A DNA stretch of 64,000 nucleotides from Stramonita haemastoma (Eukaryota; Mollusca; Gastropoda; Neogastropoda; Muricidae): NCBI GenBank assembly GCA_030674155.1, contig CM060344.1, forward strand, positions 29,620,188 to 29,684,187, given 5' to 3'. The position numbers were made by a program, and so were the translations under genes. Numbering within the stretch: position 1 is the stretch's first letter; each line of letters begins with the position of its first letter. The notes under the pieces are model-generated. The model was not told the DNA's origin and did no database searches. It saw only the letters and a list, made by a program, of their open reading frames with translations. Positions 33,475-46,462 of the stretch are shown one piece after another.

Positions 33475-34326
33475 GTTTTGGTGTGGGTTTTATTTTTTAT
33501 GATGTCATCTTCTGTGACTTTTCTGCCCTGCTGTTCCTGCATAGCTCATTTCAAACTCTCAACTCAAGCCAAACCCACATTTTGTCATGTCGCATCCTCA
33601 GGGTCGGAAGTTCATAGGGAGCTCATACAACAACCTGATATTAATGAGCTTGAGGGGCCCTACACTGCTGCTGGGTCACTTTGGTGGTGGTCAGTGGTGC
33701 CTGTTCTGATCTAACATACGCAGGACACTACCTACTAAGCCCCCTACTAACGACAGTATTAGCTCAGTCGCGGAGTTAGAATGGGTGATTCGCCCACCCG
33801 GGGTGGCGACCACCACAACGTTTCTCCAGTGACCCTCCCCCATGAACTGCGAACCCCAAAGGCTTTGACACAAACTCACCACAGGCACTGAAGTGTAGGC
33901 TATAGGAAACCAAAACTGATTTCACCATGAGATCAGAGCAACCACAGCCGCCAAATCAGAGACATTGTTTATTTCATGATAATCAATAGTGATGAGGATG
34001 ACGTAATTATGCTACTATGGCGGTGCATCTGCTTTGAGACTACTTGACAGGGCTGGACTCTTCCCTTTCTATCATGATAATATATCCCAGCGTCAACTTG
34101 CAGAGCTGTCAGGTCACTAGAGCAACACTCTCAAACTGACATCAGGAAAGTGGATGAAGCTGGACTGTGTGGTGCCAGTCTTCCCTATGAGCCCACAGCA
34201 CACCAGTTCTGGGGAAAACGGTGAGCCGGTGGAAGTCCTTAAAAACCCTCCGACTCTTATGAGGTTCAAACCCGCAACATTCCAGTCCGTAACCCCGATG
34301 CGCTAACCAGTGTACCAAGGCGGCTG
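33475..34326 (-). mobile_element. tRNA-headed ~850-bp element, copy 2
   Basis: Reverse match to 842-1712 over its whole length: CATCTTCTGTGACTTTTCTG, CTCAGTCGCGGAGTTAGAAT, CAAAGGCTTTGACACAAACT, and the tRNA-like head GCGCTAACCAGTGTACCAAG (minus strand) near 34320. It is clearly diverged from copy 1. Confidence 0.8.
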
Positions 34327-34339
34327 TCTGGTTTCAATT

Positions 34340-34600
34340 CTTTTGTTGTCTATGGTTATGTCAGTAAAGATGCCATTGGTGCTATTTGTCATCATGTGGA
34401 CCATAACACCAGACTTTAAAAGAATAGCCTACAGGCAAATGGAATGAGATGCTTTTGCAAACTTCTTGTTATCTCAAGCAGAGATCACCAGTGACGAGGA
34501 AGCGAAAACAAAAATTCAAAACGCCAACGGGCCGTAGAAAGAGCTCCTGTAGGCCTACATCTGGACTGGCCAAGACTGTCCTACAGGGAACAATACAAGA
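34340..34600 (+). pseudogene. RTE-type element, 3' coding fragment
   Basis: GMRCFCKLLVISSRDHQ and LDWPRLSYREQYKN, in different frames, resemble the FE.RC.R.LL.ISY.DH and LAKTILQGT region at the end of RTE proteins. It is degraded. Confidence 0.6.
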
Positions 34601-34621
34601 ATTGATTGATTGACTTATTTA

Positions 34622-34935
34622 TTTATTCTTTTATGTCGAAGATAATGGAATAAGCACTCTTGTGCTTTTTTACATCCAGTCCCCGTGTGTATGCAGTTTT
34701 GTAATTGTCATCTGTTCCCACCAGCACACGATGGCCTACTCTTACAGCGGAACAGGATTTAACGTATGCGCAAGATGTTCTGCGTCCGTTCACACACGGA
34801 CGACAGATAGCCTAGTGGTCAGAGCGCAATGTTCGGCCCGCTGGCAATTTGACGACCCGGGTTCGATTCCGGTCGAGGGGATTTTTCTCCTGGAGTTAAC
34901 ATCAGTGCTGACTCCACTTTCCCAAAAAGCCCAAA
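34622..34935. mobile_element. two SINE A halves in inverted orientation at the telomere-like boundary
   Basis: 34625-34799 is the 3' two-thirds of SINE A on the minus strand. 34800-34930 is the head half on the plus strand (GATAGCCTAGTGGTCAGAGC, GGGTTCGATTCC, GGAGTTAACATCAGTGCTGA). The second breaks at CCCAAAAAGCCC directly into TTAGGG-type sequence. Confidence 0.85.
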
Positions 34936-37900
34936 AGTTAGTTAGGGTTAAGGTTAGAGTAAGGGTAGGGTTAGGGTTAGGTTAGAGTAAGGGTAAGGGT
35001 TAGGGTTAGGGTTAAGTATGGTTAGGGTTAGGGTTAGGGTTAGGGGTTAGGGTTAGGGTTGCGTTAGGGTTAGGGTTAGGGTTAAGGTTAAAGTTAGGTT
35101 AGGGTTAGGTTAGGGTTAGGGTTAGGGTTAGGGTTAGGGTGAGGGTGAGGGTTAGGATTGAGGTTAGGGTTAGGGTTAGGGTTAGGTTAGGGTTAGGGTT
35201 AGGTTAGGGTAAGGGGTAGGGGTAGGATTAGGGTTAGGTTAGGGTTAGGGTTAGGGTTAGGGTAGGGTAGGGGTAGGGGTAGGTTAGAGCTAGGTTACAG
35301 TTAGGGTTAGGTTACGATTAGAGTTAGGGTTAGGGTTAGGTTAGGGTTAAGGTTAGGGTTAGCGTTAGGGTTAGGGTTAAGGTTAGGGTTAGGTTAGGGT
35401 TAGGGGTTAGATTAGGGTGAGGGTTAGGGTTAGGGTTAGGCTGGGTATGGGTTAGGGTTGGGTTAGGGTTAGGGTTAGGGTTTAGGGGTAGGGTTAGGGT
35501 TAGGGTTAGGGTTTAGGGTTGGGGGTTAGGGTTAGGGCTAGGGGTTAGCGTTAGGGTTGGGTAAGGGTTGGGTTAGGATTAGGTTAGGGTAAGGGTTAGG
35601 GTTGGGTTAGGGTTGGGTTAGGGTTGGGTTAGGGTTAGGGTTAGGGGATAGGGGTTAGGGGTTAGGGGTTAGGGGTTAGGGGTTAAGGATAGGGTTAGGG
35701 TTAGGGTTAAGGTTAGGGTTATGTTAGGGTGAGGTTTGGGAAGGGTAGGGTTACTGTTAGGTTAGGGTAAGGGTTAGGGGTAGGGGAAGGGGTAGGGGTA
35801 GGGGTAGGGGTAGGGGCAGAGTAAGGGTAGGGTTAGGGTTTAGGGTAGGGTTAAGAATTAGGGTTAGGGTTAGTTAGGGCTAGGGTTAGGGTTAGATTAG
35901 GGTTAGGGTGAGGGTTAGGGTAAACTAGGGATACGGTTAGAGTTATGGTTACCTAGGGCTACGGTTAGGGTTAGGGTTAGCGTTAGGGATCAGGTTAGGG
36001 TTAGCGAAGGTTAGGGTTAGGGTTAGCTAGGGTTCGGGTTAGTATTAGCTAGGGTTAGGGTAAGGGTTTGCTAGGGTTAGGGTTACGGTTAGTTAGGGTA
36101 AGGGTTAGGGTTAACTAGGGTTAGGGTTAGAGTTAGGTTTAGGGTTAGGGGTAGGGGTAGGGTAGGGGTAGGTGGTTCGGGTAAGCTAGTAAAAGGCTAA
36201 GGTTGGGGTTAGGGTTAGTGTTACGAATTGGGTTAGCTAGGGTTAGGGTTACGGTTAGGGTAAGGAATTGCGTTAAGGCTAAGGTTAGCTAGGGTAAGGG
36301 TTAGGGTTAGGGTTAGCTAGCGTTAGTGTTAGGGTAAGGGTAAGGGCTAGCGTTAGGGTCAAGGTTAGCTAGGGTTAGGGTTAGGGTAGGGGTTAGGGTT
36401 AGCTAGGGTTAGGGTAGGGGTTAGGGTTGGCTAGGGTTAGGGTAGGGATAGAGTTAGCAAAGGTTAGGTTTAGGGTTAGGGTTAGCTAGGAATAGGGTTA
36501 GGATTAGGGTTAGGATTATGGTTAGCTAGGATTAGTGTAAGGGTTTGGGTTTGGGTTAGGGTTAGCGTTAGGGTTCGGGTTCGCGTTAGGGTTAAGGTAA
36601 GAGCTAGCTATCGTTAGGGTTAGGGCTAGGGTTAGGGTTAGCTAGGGTTAGGGTTAAAGTTAGTGTTAGGTAGGGTAAGGGTTAGGATTAGAGTTAGCTA
36701 GGGTTAGGGTTAGGATTACAGTTTTGGTTAGGGTCAGGTTAGGGTTAGGTTAGGGTTAGGGTTAGCTAGAGTTAGGTTTAGGTTAAGGGTTAGGGTTAGC
36801 GTTGGGGTTAGGGTTAGGGTAAGGGTTACCTAGGGTTAGGGTTAGGGTTAGGGCTAGCTAAGGTTAGGGTGAGGGTGACGGTTTGGGTTAGGGTTAGGGT
36901 TAGGGTTAGCTAGGGTTAGGGTTACTCTTTGGGTTAGGGTTAAGGTTAGATAGGGTTAGGGTTAGCTAGGGTTAGAGTTAGGGTTACGCTTTGGTTAGGG
37001 TTAGGGTTAGCTAGGGTTAGGGTTAGTGTTAGCTAGGGTTAGGGTTAGAGTTAACGTTAGGGTTAGTTTGGGTTAGGGTTAGGGTTAGGGTTAGCTAGGG
37101 TTAGGGTTAGGGTTAGGGTTAGCTAGGGTTAGGGTTAGGGTTAGCTAGAGTTAGGGTTAGGGAAAGCTACAGTTAGGGAGAGGGTTAGGGTAGGGCTAGG
37201 TATAGCTAGGGTTAGGGTTACGGTATGGGTTTAGGTTAGCTAAGGTTAGGGGTAGGGGTAGGGGTAGGGTTAGCTACGGTTAGAATTAGGGCTAGAGTTA
37301 CTTATGCTTAGGGTTAGGGTAAACAAGGGTTAGGGTTAGGTTAGGGTTACGGTTACGGTTTGGGTTAGGGTTACGGTTAGATAGGGTTAGGGTTAGTGTT
37401 AGCTAGGGTTAGAGTTAGGGTTAGGGTTAGCGTTACGGTTAGGGTTAGAGTTAGGGTTAGAGTTAGGTTAGCTAGGGCTAGGGTTAGGGTTAGGATTTGG
37501 AAGGGTTAGGCTTAGTGTTAACTAGGGTTAGGGTTTGTGTTAGGGTTAGCTAAGGTTAGGGTTAGGGTTACAGTTGGGGTTTAGAGTTAGGGCTAGGGTT
37601 AATGTTAGGGTTAGCTAGGGTTAGGGGTAGGATTAGTGTTAGGGTTAGAGATAGGGTCAGGGTTAGTGTTAACTAGGATTAAGGTTAGGGTTAGGATTAG
37701 GGTTAAGGTTATGGTAAGGTTAGTTGGGGTTAGGGTTAGGGTTAGTATTAGCTAGGGTTAGGGTTAGGTTTAGGATTAGCTAGGGTTAGGGTAAGGGTTA
37801 GCTAGGGTTAGGGTTAGGGTTAGCTAGTGTTAGGGTTACGGTTTTGGTTAATGTTAGGGTTGGATAGGGTTAGGGCTAGTGGTAGCTAGGGTTAAGGCTA

Positions 37901-40900
37901 GGGTTACGGTTAAGGTCAGGGTGGGTTAGGGTTAGGGTAGAGGTTAGGGTTATCTAGGGTTAGGATTAGTTTTAGGGTTAGCTAAGGTTAGGGCTAGGGT
38001 TAGGGTTAGCTAGGGTTAGGGTTAGGGTTAGGGTTAGGGTGAAGCTCATGGTTTGGTAGGATTAGTGTTAGGGCTAGGGTATGGGATTGGGTTAAGTTTA
38101 GCGGTAGGGTTAGGGTTACGGTAAGCGTTAGGGTTAGGGTTAGGGTTAGGGTTAGGGTTTGGGTTAGGGTTAGGGTTAGGGTTATCTAGGGTTTGGGTTA
38201 GGGTTAGGGCTAGTTAAGGTTACGGTTAGGCTTACCGATTGGGTTAAGGTTAAGGATAGGCTTACGGTAAGGATTAGGGTTTGGGTTGGCGTTAGGGTTA
38301 GGGTTAGCGTTAGGGTTAGGGTGAGCTAGGGTTAGGGTCAGGGTTAGCTAGGGTTAGGGTTAGGGTTTGGGTTAGGGCTACCTAAAGTTAGGATTAGGGT
38401 CAGCTACGGTTAGGGTAACTGTTTGGGTTAGGGTTAGGGTTAGATAGGGTTAGGGTTAGCAAGGGTTAGGGTTAGGGTTACGATAAGGGTTAGGGTTAGA
38501 TTTAAGGTTAAGGTTAGGATTTGGGTTAGGGTTAGCTAGGATTACTGTTAGGGTTAGCGTTAGAGTTAGGGTTAGCGTAAGGGTTAGGGTTAGCTAGGGT
38601 TAGGGTTAGGGTTGGGGTTACGGATAGGGTTAGCTAGGGTTGTAAGGGTAAGGGTTAGTGTTAAGCATAGGGTTAGGGTTAGTTCGTTTTGGTTAGCTAG
38701 TAGGTTAGGGTTTTAGGGTTTATAAAGTTAGGGATATGGCTATGTTTGCGTTAGGGATAGGGTTAGAGTTATCTAGGGTTAGGGTTAGTGTTAGTGTTAG
38801 CTAAGGTTTGGGTTAGGGTTAAGGTTAGGGTTAGGATTAGGATTACCTAGGATGAGTTTAGGGTTAGGGTTAGGGTTTGGGTTTGCTAGGGTAAGGGTTA
38901 GGGTAAGTGTTAGGGTTAGGGTTAGGGTTGGGTTTAAGGTTAAGGTTAGGGTTAGGGTAAGGGCTAGCTAGGGTTAGGGTTGCGGATTGGGTTAGGGTTA
39001 GGGCTAGGATTCAGGGCAGGGTTAGGGTTGTGGTTAGGGTTAGGGTTAACTAGGGTTAGGGTTAGGGTTAGAGTTAGCTAGGGTTAGGGTTAGGGTTAGG
39101 GTTACGGATTGGGTTAAGGTTAGGGTTAGGGTTAGGGGAAGGGTTAGCTAGGGTTAGGGTTACGGATTGAGTAAGGGTTAGGGTTAAGGTCAGGGTTAGT
39201 GTTAGGGTTAGGGTTTGGGTTAGGGTTAGGCTTAGGGTTAAAAAGGGTTAGGGTTAGGGTTAGCTAGGGTTACGGTTAGGGTTAGGGTTAGGGATAGCTA
39301 GGGTTAGGCTTAGGCTTAGGGGTAGGCTTAGGGTTAGGGTTAGGCTTAGGGTGAGGGTTAGGGTTAACCAGGGCTAGGGTTAGGGTTAGGGTTTGGGTTT
39401 AGGTTAGGGTTAGGGTTCGATATGGTTAGGGTTAGGGTTAGCTAGGGTTAGGGTTAGGAATAGGGTCAGGGTTAGGGTTATGGTTAATGTTAGGGTTAGG
39501 GTTTGGGCTAGCGTTAGGTTTAAGGTTAGGGTTACGGTTTGGGTTAGGGTTACACTTAGAAAGGGTTAGTATTAGGTTTAGCTAGGGTTAGGGTTAGGTA
39601 ATAAGGTTAAGGCTGGGTTATGGTTAGGGTTAGGGTTAGGTTTGCCTAGGGTTAGGGTTAGTGTTAGGTAGGATTAAGGTGAGGAATAGGGTAAGGGTTA
39701 GGTTAAGGTTAGTTAGTGTTAGTGTTAGGGTTAGGGTTAGGGTTACGGTTTGGGTTAGGGTTAGGGTTAGGGTTAGGGTTAGGTAGGGTTAGGGTTAGGG
39801 TTGGGGTGGGGGTGAGGGTGAGGGTTAGGGTTAGTGTTAGGGTTAAGGTTAGGGTTAGGTTTAAGGTTAGCTAGGGTTAGGGTTAGGATTAGTTTTAGCT
39901 AGGGTTAGCGTAACGTATAGGGTTAGGGTCATTGTAAGGGTAGCTAGGCTTAGGTTAGGTTAGGGTTAAGGTTAGGTTAGGGTTAGGGTTAGGGTTAGGG
40001 TAAAGGTCAGGGTTAGCTAGGGTAAGGGTTAGTGTTAGGGTTGGGATTAGGGTTAATGCTAGCTATAATTTGGATTAGGGTGAGTTTTAGCCATCGGGTT
40101 AGGTTGATAGGGTTTGGGTAAGGGTTACGGTTTGGTTTAGGGTTAGGGTTAGTTATGGTTAGGGTTACCTATGTTTAGGGTTGGGTTAGCTAGAGTTAGG
40201 GGTAGGGTCACGGTTTGGGTGAGGGTTAGGGTTAGATAGCATTAGGGTTAGGGTTAACTAGGGTTAGTGTTTGGGTTGCGGTTACGGTTTGGGTTTGGGT
40301 TAGGGTTATATAGTGTTAGGTTTAGGGTTAGGGTTAGAGTTAGGGTTAGGTTTAGAGTTAGCGTTAGGGTTATGGTTAGGGTTAGGGTTAGGGCTAGCTA
40401 GGGTTAGGGTTAGATTTAGGGTTAGGGTTAAAGTTAAGGTTAGTGTTAGCTAGGGTTAGGGTTTGTTTTTTGTTTAGGTTTAGGGTTAGGGTTAGCGCTA
40501 GGGTTAGGGTTAGGACTAGGGTTAGGGTTAGTGTTAGGGTTACCTAGTGTTAGGGTTAACGTTTGGTTAGCTAGGGTTAGGGATACGGTTAGTGTTAGGG
40601 TTAGGGTTAGCATTAGGGTAAGGATTATTTAGGATTAGCGTTAGGGCTGGGATTAGCGTTAAGCTTAGGATTAGGGTTAGCTACGGTTAAGGCTAGGGTA
40701 AGGGTAAGGGTTAGGGTTAGCTAGTGTTAGTGTTAGGGCTAGGGTTAGGTTAGGGTTAGGGTTAGGTTTAGGTTTAGGTTTAGGAATAGGGTATGGGTTA
40801 GGATTAGGGTTAGCTAGGGTTAGGGTTAGGGTTAGGCTTTGGGTTACGGTCAGGGTTAGGTATAAGGTTAGGGTTAGGGTTTGGTTTAGGGTTAGGGATT

Positions 40901-43900
40901 GGGCTAGGGTTAGTGTTAGGGTTAGTTAGGGTTTAGGTTAGGTTTACGGTTTGAGTTAGGATTATGGTTACACTTAGCGTTAGGGTTAGCTAAGGTTAGA
41001 TTAGGGTTAAAGTTAGCTATGGCTAGCTGGGTTAGGGTTAGGGTTAGGGTAAGGATTGGGGTTACGGTCAGGGTTATGAAGGATTCGGGTTAGAGTTAGG
41101 GCTAGGGTTTGGGTTAGGGTTAGTTAGGGTTAGGGTAGGTTTAGTTTTAGGGTTAGTCATAGGGTTAGGGTCAGGGTTAGGGTTAGGATCAGGGTTAAGG
41201 TTAGGGTTGGGGTTGGGGTTACGGTTAGGGTTAGGTTTAGGTTTAGAGTTAGGGTTAGGGTTAGGGATAGGGTTAGGCTTAGGCTTAGGGTTAGGGTTAG
41301 TTAGGGTTAGGGTTAGGGTTAGGGTTAGGGTTAGGGTAAGGTTAGGGTTAATTATGGTTAGGGTTAGCGTTTGGTTTAGGCTTAAGGTCAGGGTTAGCTT
41401 TAAGGTACGGGTTAGCTAGGGTTAGCGTTAGGTTTACAGTTAGGGTCAGATTGGGTTACGGATAGGGTAAGTGTTAGCTAGGTTAGGTTAGGGTTAGGGT
41501 TAGGGTTTGGGTTAGCTAGGCTTAGGGCTAGGTTATGGTTTGGGTGAGGGTTAGGTTTAGCTAGGCTTAGGGTTAGGGTAACGGTTAGCAAGGGTTAGAA
41601 TTAGGGTTAGGGTCAGGGTCAGCTAGTGTTAGGGCTAGGCTTATATTTAGGGTTAGGGTTAGCTAGTGGTAGGGTTAGGGTTACTGTTAGGTAGGGTTAT
41701 AATTAGGGTAAGGGTGAGGGTTAGGCTTCGGCTTAGGACTAGGCTTAGGTATGGTTAGTGTTAGGGTTTGGGTTAGCAAGGGTAAGCGTTAGGTTTATGG
41801 TTAAGGTATTCTAGGTTCACAGATAGGGTTAGTGTTAGTTAAGGTTAATATTACGGTTAGGGTTAGGGTTCGGGTTAGGGTTAGGTTTAGGGGTAGGGGT
41901 AGGGGTAGGTTGGGGTTAGGGTTAGGTTAGGGTTAGGATTAGGGTCAGTTAGGGTTAGGGCAAGGGCTAGGTTTAGGCTTAGGGTTAGGGTTATGGTTAC
42001 CTAGTGTTAGGGTTAGGGTTAGCTAGGGTTACGGTTTGGGTTAGGCTTAGGCTTAGGCTTATGGTCAGGGTTAGTGTTTAGTTTGGGTTAGGTAGGGTTA
42101 GCGTTAGGTTTACGGTTAGGGTTAGCTAAGTTTAGGGATAGGGTTGGCTTTAACTAGGGTTAGGGTTAGTGTTATTGTTAGGGTAAGGGTCAGGTTTAGG
42201 GTAAGTGTTACGTTCACATTAAGGGTTAGCTAGGGTTAGGCTTAGGGTTAGACTTAGGGTTAGTTTTACGGTATTGGTTAGTTAGGGTAAGGGTAAGGGT
42301 TAGCTAGGGTTAGGGTTATGGTTAGAGGTAAGGGTTAGGGTTAGGGTTAGTTAGGGTTAGGGTCAGGATTAGCGTTAAGGTTAGGGTTATGGTTGGCTAG
42401 GGTTAGGGTTAGGGTTAGGGTTAGGGTTAGGGTTATGGTTAGCAAGGATTAGCGTTTGGTTTATGGTTAGGGTTAGCTGGGGTTACGGATAGGGTTAGTG
42501 TTAGCTAGGGTTAGAGTTAGGGTTAGGGTTAGGGTTAGGGTTAGGGTTAGGGTTATGGTTATGGTTAGGGTAGGGTTAGGGTTATGGTTAGGGTTAGGCT
42601 TAGGGTTAGGGTTAGCTATGGTTAGTGTTAGGGTTAAGGTTAGCTCTGGTCAGAGTTAGGGTTACGGTTAAGGTTAGGGTCAGGATTAGCGTTACGGTTA
42701 GGGTTCGGGTTAGCTAGGGTTAGGGTTAGGGTATGGTTAGGGTTAGGGTTAGGGATATGGTTAGGGTTAGCTAGTTTTAGCGTTAGGTTTACGGTTAGGG
42801 ATAGCTAGTGTTAGGGATAGGGTTAGTGTTAGCTAGGTTTAGAGTTAGGGTTAGTGTTAGGTTAAGTAGGGTTGAGTTAAGTTCAGGGTTAGGGTTAGCA
42901 ATATGGTTAGGGTTAGGGTTAGTTAGTGTTAGGGTTAGGGTTAGCTAGGGTTAGCGTTAGGTTTACGGTTAGTGTTAGGTAGGATTAGAGTTAGGGCTAA
43001 GGTCAGGGTTAGGGTTAGGATTAGGGATAGCTAGGGTTAGGGTTAGTTATCTAGGGTGAGAGTTAGGGTTAGGGTTAGGGTTAGCGTTAGCGTTAGGGTT
43101 AGGCTTAGGCTTAGGTCAGGGTTAGGGTTAATGTTAGGGCTAGGGTTAGCTAGGTTTAGGGTTGGCGTTAGGGTTAGGGTTAGGATTAGGTCAGGTAAGA
43201 TTAGGGCTAGGTTTAGGGTTGAGGTTAGGGTTAGAGTTAGGGTTAAGGTTAGGGTTTGTGTTAGGCTAGGGTCAGGCTTAGCTTGAGGGTTAGGGTTAGC
43301 TAGGGTTAGCGTTTGGTTTACGTTCAGGGTCCGCTCGGGTTACGAATACGCTACATGTTAGCTATGGTTAGGGTTAGGGTTAGTGTTAGCTAGGGTTTGA
43401 GTTAGGGTTAGGGTTAGGGATTCTACACTCTGAGTTAAGGTCAGGTCTAGGGTTAGCAATATGGTTAAGGTTAGGGTTAGTTAGGATTAGGGTTAGGGTT
43501 AGCTAGGGTTAGCGTCAGGTTTACGGTTAGGGTTCGCTAGGGTTAGAGTTAGGGTTAGGGTTTGGGTTAGGGTTAGGTTTAGGGTTAGGGTTAGGGTGAA
43601 AATTAGGGTCAGCTAGGGTCAGGGCTAGGGTCAGGGCTAGGGTTAGGGTTAGGGATAGCTAAGGTTAGGGTTAGGGTTAGCTAGGGTTAGGGTTAGGGTT
43701 AGGTTTAGGGTTAGTGTTTTGGTTAGCGTTATGGCTAGGGTTAGGCTTAGGGTCAGGGTTAGGGTTAGTGTTAGGGTTAGGGTTAGCTAGGTTTAGGGTT
43801 AGGGTTAGGGTTGGGGTTAGGGTTAGGGTTAGGGTTAGGATTATGGTCAGCTATGGTTAGGGCTAGGGTTAGGGTTGAGGTTAGGTTTAGAGTTAGGGTT

Positions 43901-44429
43901 AAGGTTATGCTTAGGCTTAGGGTCAGGCTTAGCTTTAGGGCTAGGGTTATCTAGGGTTAGCGTTTGGTTTACTGTTAGGGTCAGCTAGGGTTGCGGATAG
44001 GGTACGTTTTAGCTAGGGTTAGGGTTAGGGTTAGCTAGAGTTAGCGTTAGGTTTACTGTTAGGGTTAGCTAGGGTTACGGATAGGGTAAGTGTTAGCTAG
44101 GGTTAGGGTTAGGGATAGGGTTAGGGTTAGGGTTAAGGTTAGGTTATGGTTAGGGTTAGGGTAAGCTAGGGTTAGGGCTAGGGTTATGGTTAGGATTATG
44201 GTTTGGGTTAGCTAGGGTTAGGGTTAGGGTTTGGGTTAGGGTAGGGTTCGGGTTAGGGTTAGGGTTAGGGTTAGGGTGAGGGTTAGGCTTAGGGTCAGGG
44301 TTAGCGTTAGGGTAAGGGTTAGGGTTAGCTAGGGTTAGGTTGAGGGTTAGGGTTAGGGTTTGGGTTGGGGTTAGGGTTATGGTTAGTGTTAGGGTTAGGG
44401 TTAGGGTTATGGTTTGGGATAGGTTAGGG
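34936..44429 (+). repeat. degenerate TTAGGG array, G-rich strand on plus; GTTAGCTAGGG-rich subtype
   Basis: 9.5 kb of GGGTTA hexamers with frequent substitutions and 5-7-bp units. The recurrent variant TTAGCTAGGG(TTAGGG)n and TACGG/TTTGGG variants give this part its own character. No host gene is visible. The long Gly/Leu/Arg/Val and Leu/Thr frames it produces follow from the hexamer. Confidence 0.95.
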
Positions 44430-44434
44430 TTAGA

Positions 44435-46110
44435 TGTTACAACACACAAAACCCTCGTAGATTTTCTGCCGCAAGTAGCTCGTTAACTTTGTCCAGTAAA
44501 GTTGTGGCGGTCACAGCAATCTCCCAAAGCACAACTGAAAAGGTAAAAAATCATTACAAACAAGACGCTTTATTTCACTTTCATACAAATTTAACAACTC
44601 TACGCTAACGCGTTCCTTTTTACCCCCTCCTCCCTTCCTAACACCCCTAACCCCCTACCCAAATATATGAACAAGAAAAAGAAATCAATGAAAATAATAC
44701 TGTCTCTCACACACACACTCTCAGTCTGTTCACAATGGGGGAAAGGCATCAGGACGGGAGGAAACGTGGGGGGACACTCAACTTCTGCAAATGCCACAGC
44801 GCTGACGTTGAGGCGTTGGACGTCAATGTCCAGCTCAGGCTCGCAGCATGCTGTGGAAGGTCCTTGCTCCTCTCGCCATCTCCTCTGCTGAGATGGCCCG
44901 GGGAGGACTGCTGGAACGCTGGGTGCGGAGTTCTGCCCGACACAATGTCCAGGCCTGAAGCCCATCTCACCCGACATCCAGTCCCGCCTGCCCAACACAC
45001 AAAGCTATGACAGGAATCAATATTTTGTCACAATATGAGTGTCAACCCCCTCCCTCCATCCCTTGCCTTCCCCCACTTTAACAATTATACAATTTCCATA
45101 ATAACTTCTCCATGAGGCTACAACTGTCAATCACTTCAAATCGGCTGTCACACAGACATACAAATCACGACATAACCTCTGACTGCGACATATATTCCCA
45201 CAGTCAGAGGAACAGGACGGATTACTGGGGATAGTACTCGAAATCAGACGACGCCAGTGAACCTGCGGTCCCCTCCAGTTTCAATCCACCGCGACGGCCC
45301 GAAAACCCCAGAACCATAAAAAGAAACAAAAGAATGAAGCGCTGAAAATAAAGTCTTGGAACCAAAAGGAATCTGCATGTTCGGAAAAACCTACCTGCTC
45401 TCTTCCCCCACCAAGGCAGAGTTCGAGAGAGGAAACTATTGGAACCAAACATAAAGTGGTGAAGTCGTGGGTTCGAAACCCCGGTGCAACACCCACTCAC
45501 TCCAGTCAGCTGAATGAGTAAATAATTCAAACAAATAAGTTGCATGCACCCGAAAAAATGTTGGACCTTCCGAGTGTCTAAACCAAATAAAATAAATTCA
45601 ATTTCTGCCACACGCTACCTACCTCAGACAGCTCGTGTGGTTCTCATTTTCGTGTGCCGATCGCGGAACGACTACTCCTGCGTCGGCTAGGAGCTCTCTC
45701 TCTCTGCACCTAGGCTACCGAGCACAAAGTGTCGCCGGGGTGGCATCTCGACAGGCAATATATGCCTGCTATCACCTGAACTCAGGTGAGCAGCCACCCC
45801 GGTTTCGGCAGAAACTCCGCCACGCACGGGCGCCTCGTACGTGGTCACTCAAGGAGCTTTACGCATCGCTACACATTAAAATCCCCATGCGAACGCTAGC
45901 CTGTGCTCAGGGGTATGGATCACAATAAAAAACTAAAGTGGGGAGGGTGGAAAAAAATGGTGTGGAGGTAAAGGACCTCCCGTCAGTCCCCTTAAAACGA
46001 CACCTCTCCCTCCGTGTCCAGAGTGCTAGTCCTTCACCCTGGCGGTCAGGAGAGGTGTAAGTGGGTGGGTGAAGGGGTGTGAGGATTCGAACCTGGGTCG
46101 ACTCGTGACA
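44435..46110. mobile_element. probable solo LTR (1676 bp) inside the telomere-like array
   Basis: The segment starts TGTTAC and ends GTGACA, the TG...CA form of LTRs, with short inverted ends. The 5-bp sequence TTAGA flanks it at 44430-44434 and 46111-46115. Its base composition is ordinary, unlike both sides. It contains AATAAA-type signals near 45590 and 45924, a 10-bp inverted repeat (CCTCTGACTG/CAGTCAGAGG, 45176-45210) and no recognisable protein. A 5-bp duplication with TG/CA ends fits an LTR retrotransposon; a solo LTR arises by LTR-LTR recombination. A non-autonomous element with other ends is the alternative. Confidence 0.65.
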
Positions 46111-46462
46111 TTAGAGTTACGGTTAGGGTTAGGCTTAGGCTTAGGGTCAGGATTAGCGTTAGGGTTAGGGTTAGCTAGGGTAAGCGTTAGGTATACGGTT
46201 GGGGTAAGCTAGGGTTACAGATAGGGTTAGTGTTAGCTAGGGTTAGGATTAGGGTTAGGGTCAGGGTTAGGGTTAAGGTTAGGGTTAGGGTTAGGTTAGG
46301 TTTGGGGTTAGGTTTAGGGTTAGGGTAAGGTAAGGGTAAGGGTAAGGGTTAGGATTAGGGATAGGGTCAGGGTTAGGATTAGGGTCAGTTAGGGTTAGTG
46401 CTAGGGCTAGGGTTAAGCTTAAGGTTACCTAGTGTTAGGGACAGTGTTACGGTAGGGTAACC
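46111..46462 (+). repeat. degenerate TTAGGG array, G-rich on plus, after the LTR
   Basis: It continues the same array type (AGGCTTAGG, TAGCTAGGG variants) and ends at the first orientation switch near 46460. Confidence 0.9.

Noticed and set aside
44600..45010. Protein-coding ORFs of 74-132 residues on both strands in the 44.4-46.1 kb block
   Set aside because: They overlap each other on opposite strands, show no recognised domain, and lie inside the probable LTR.
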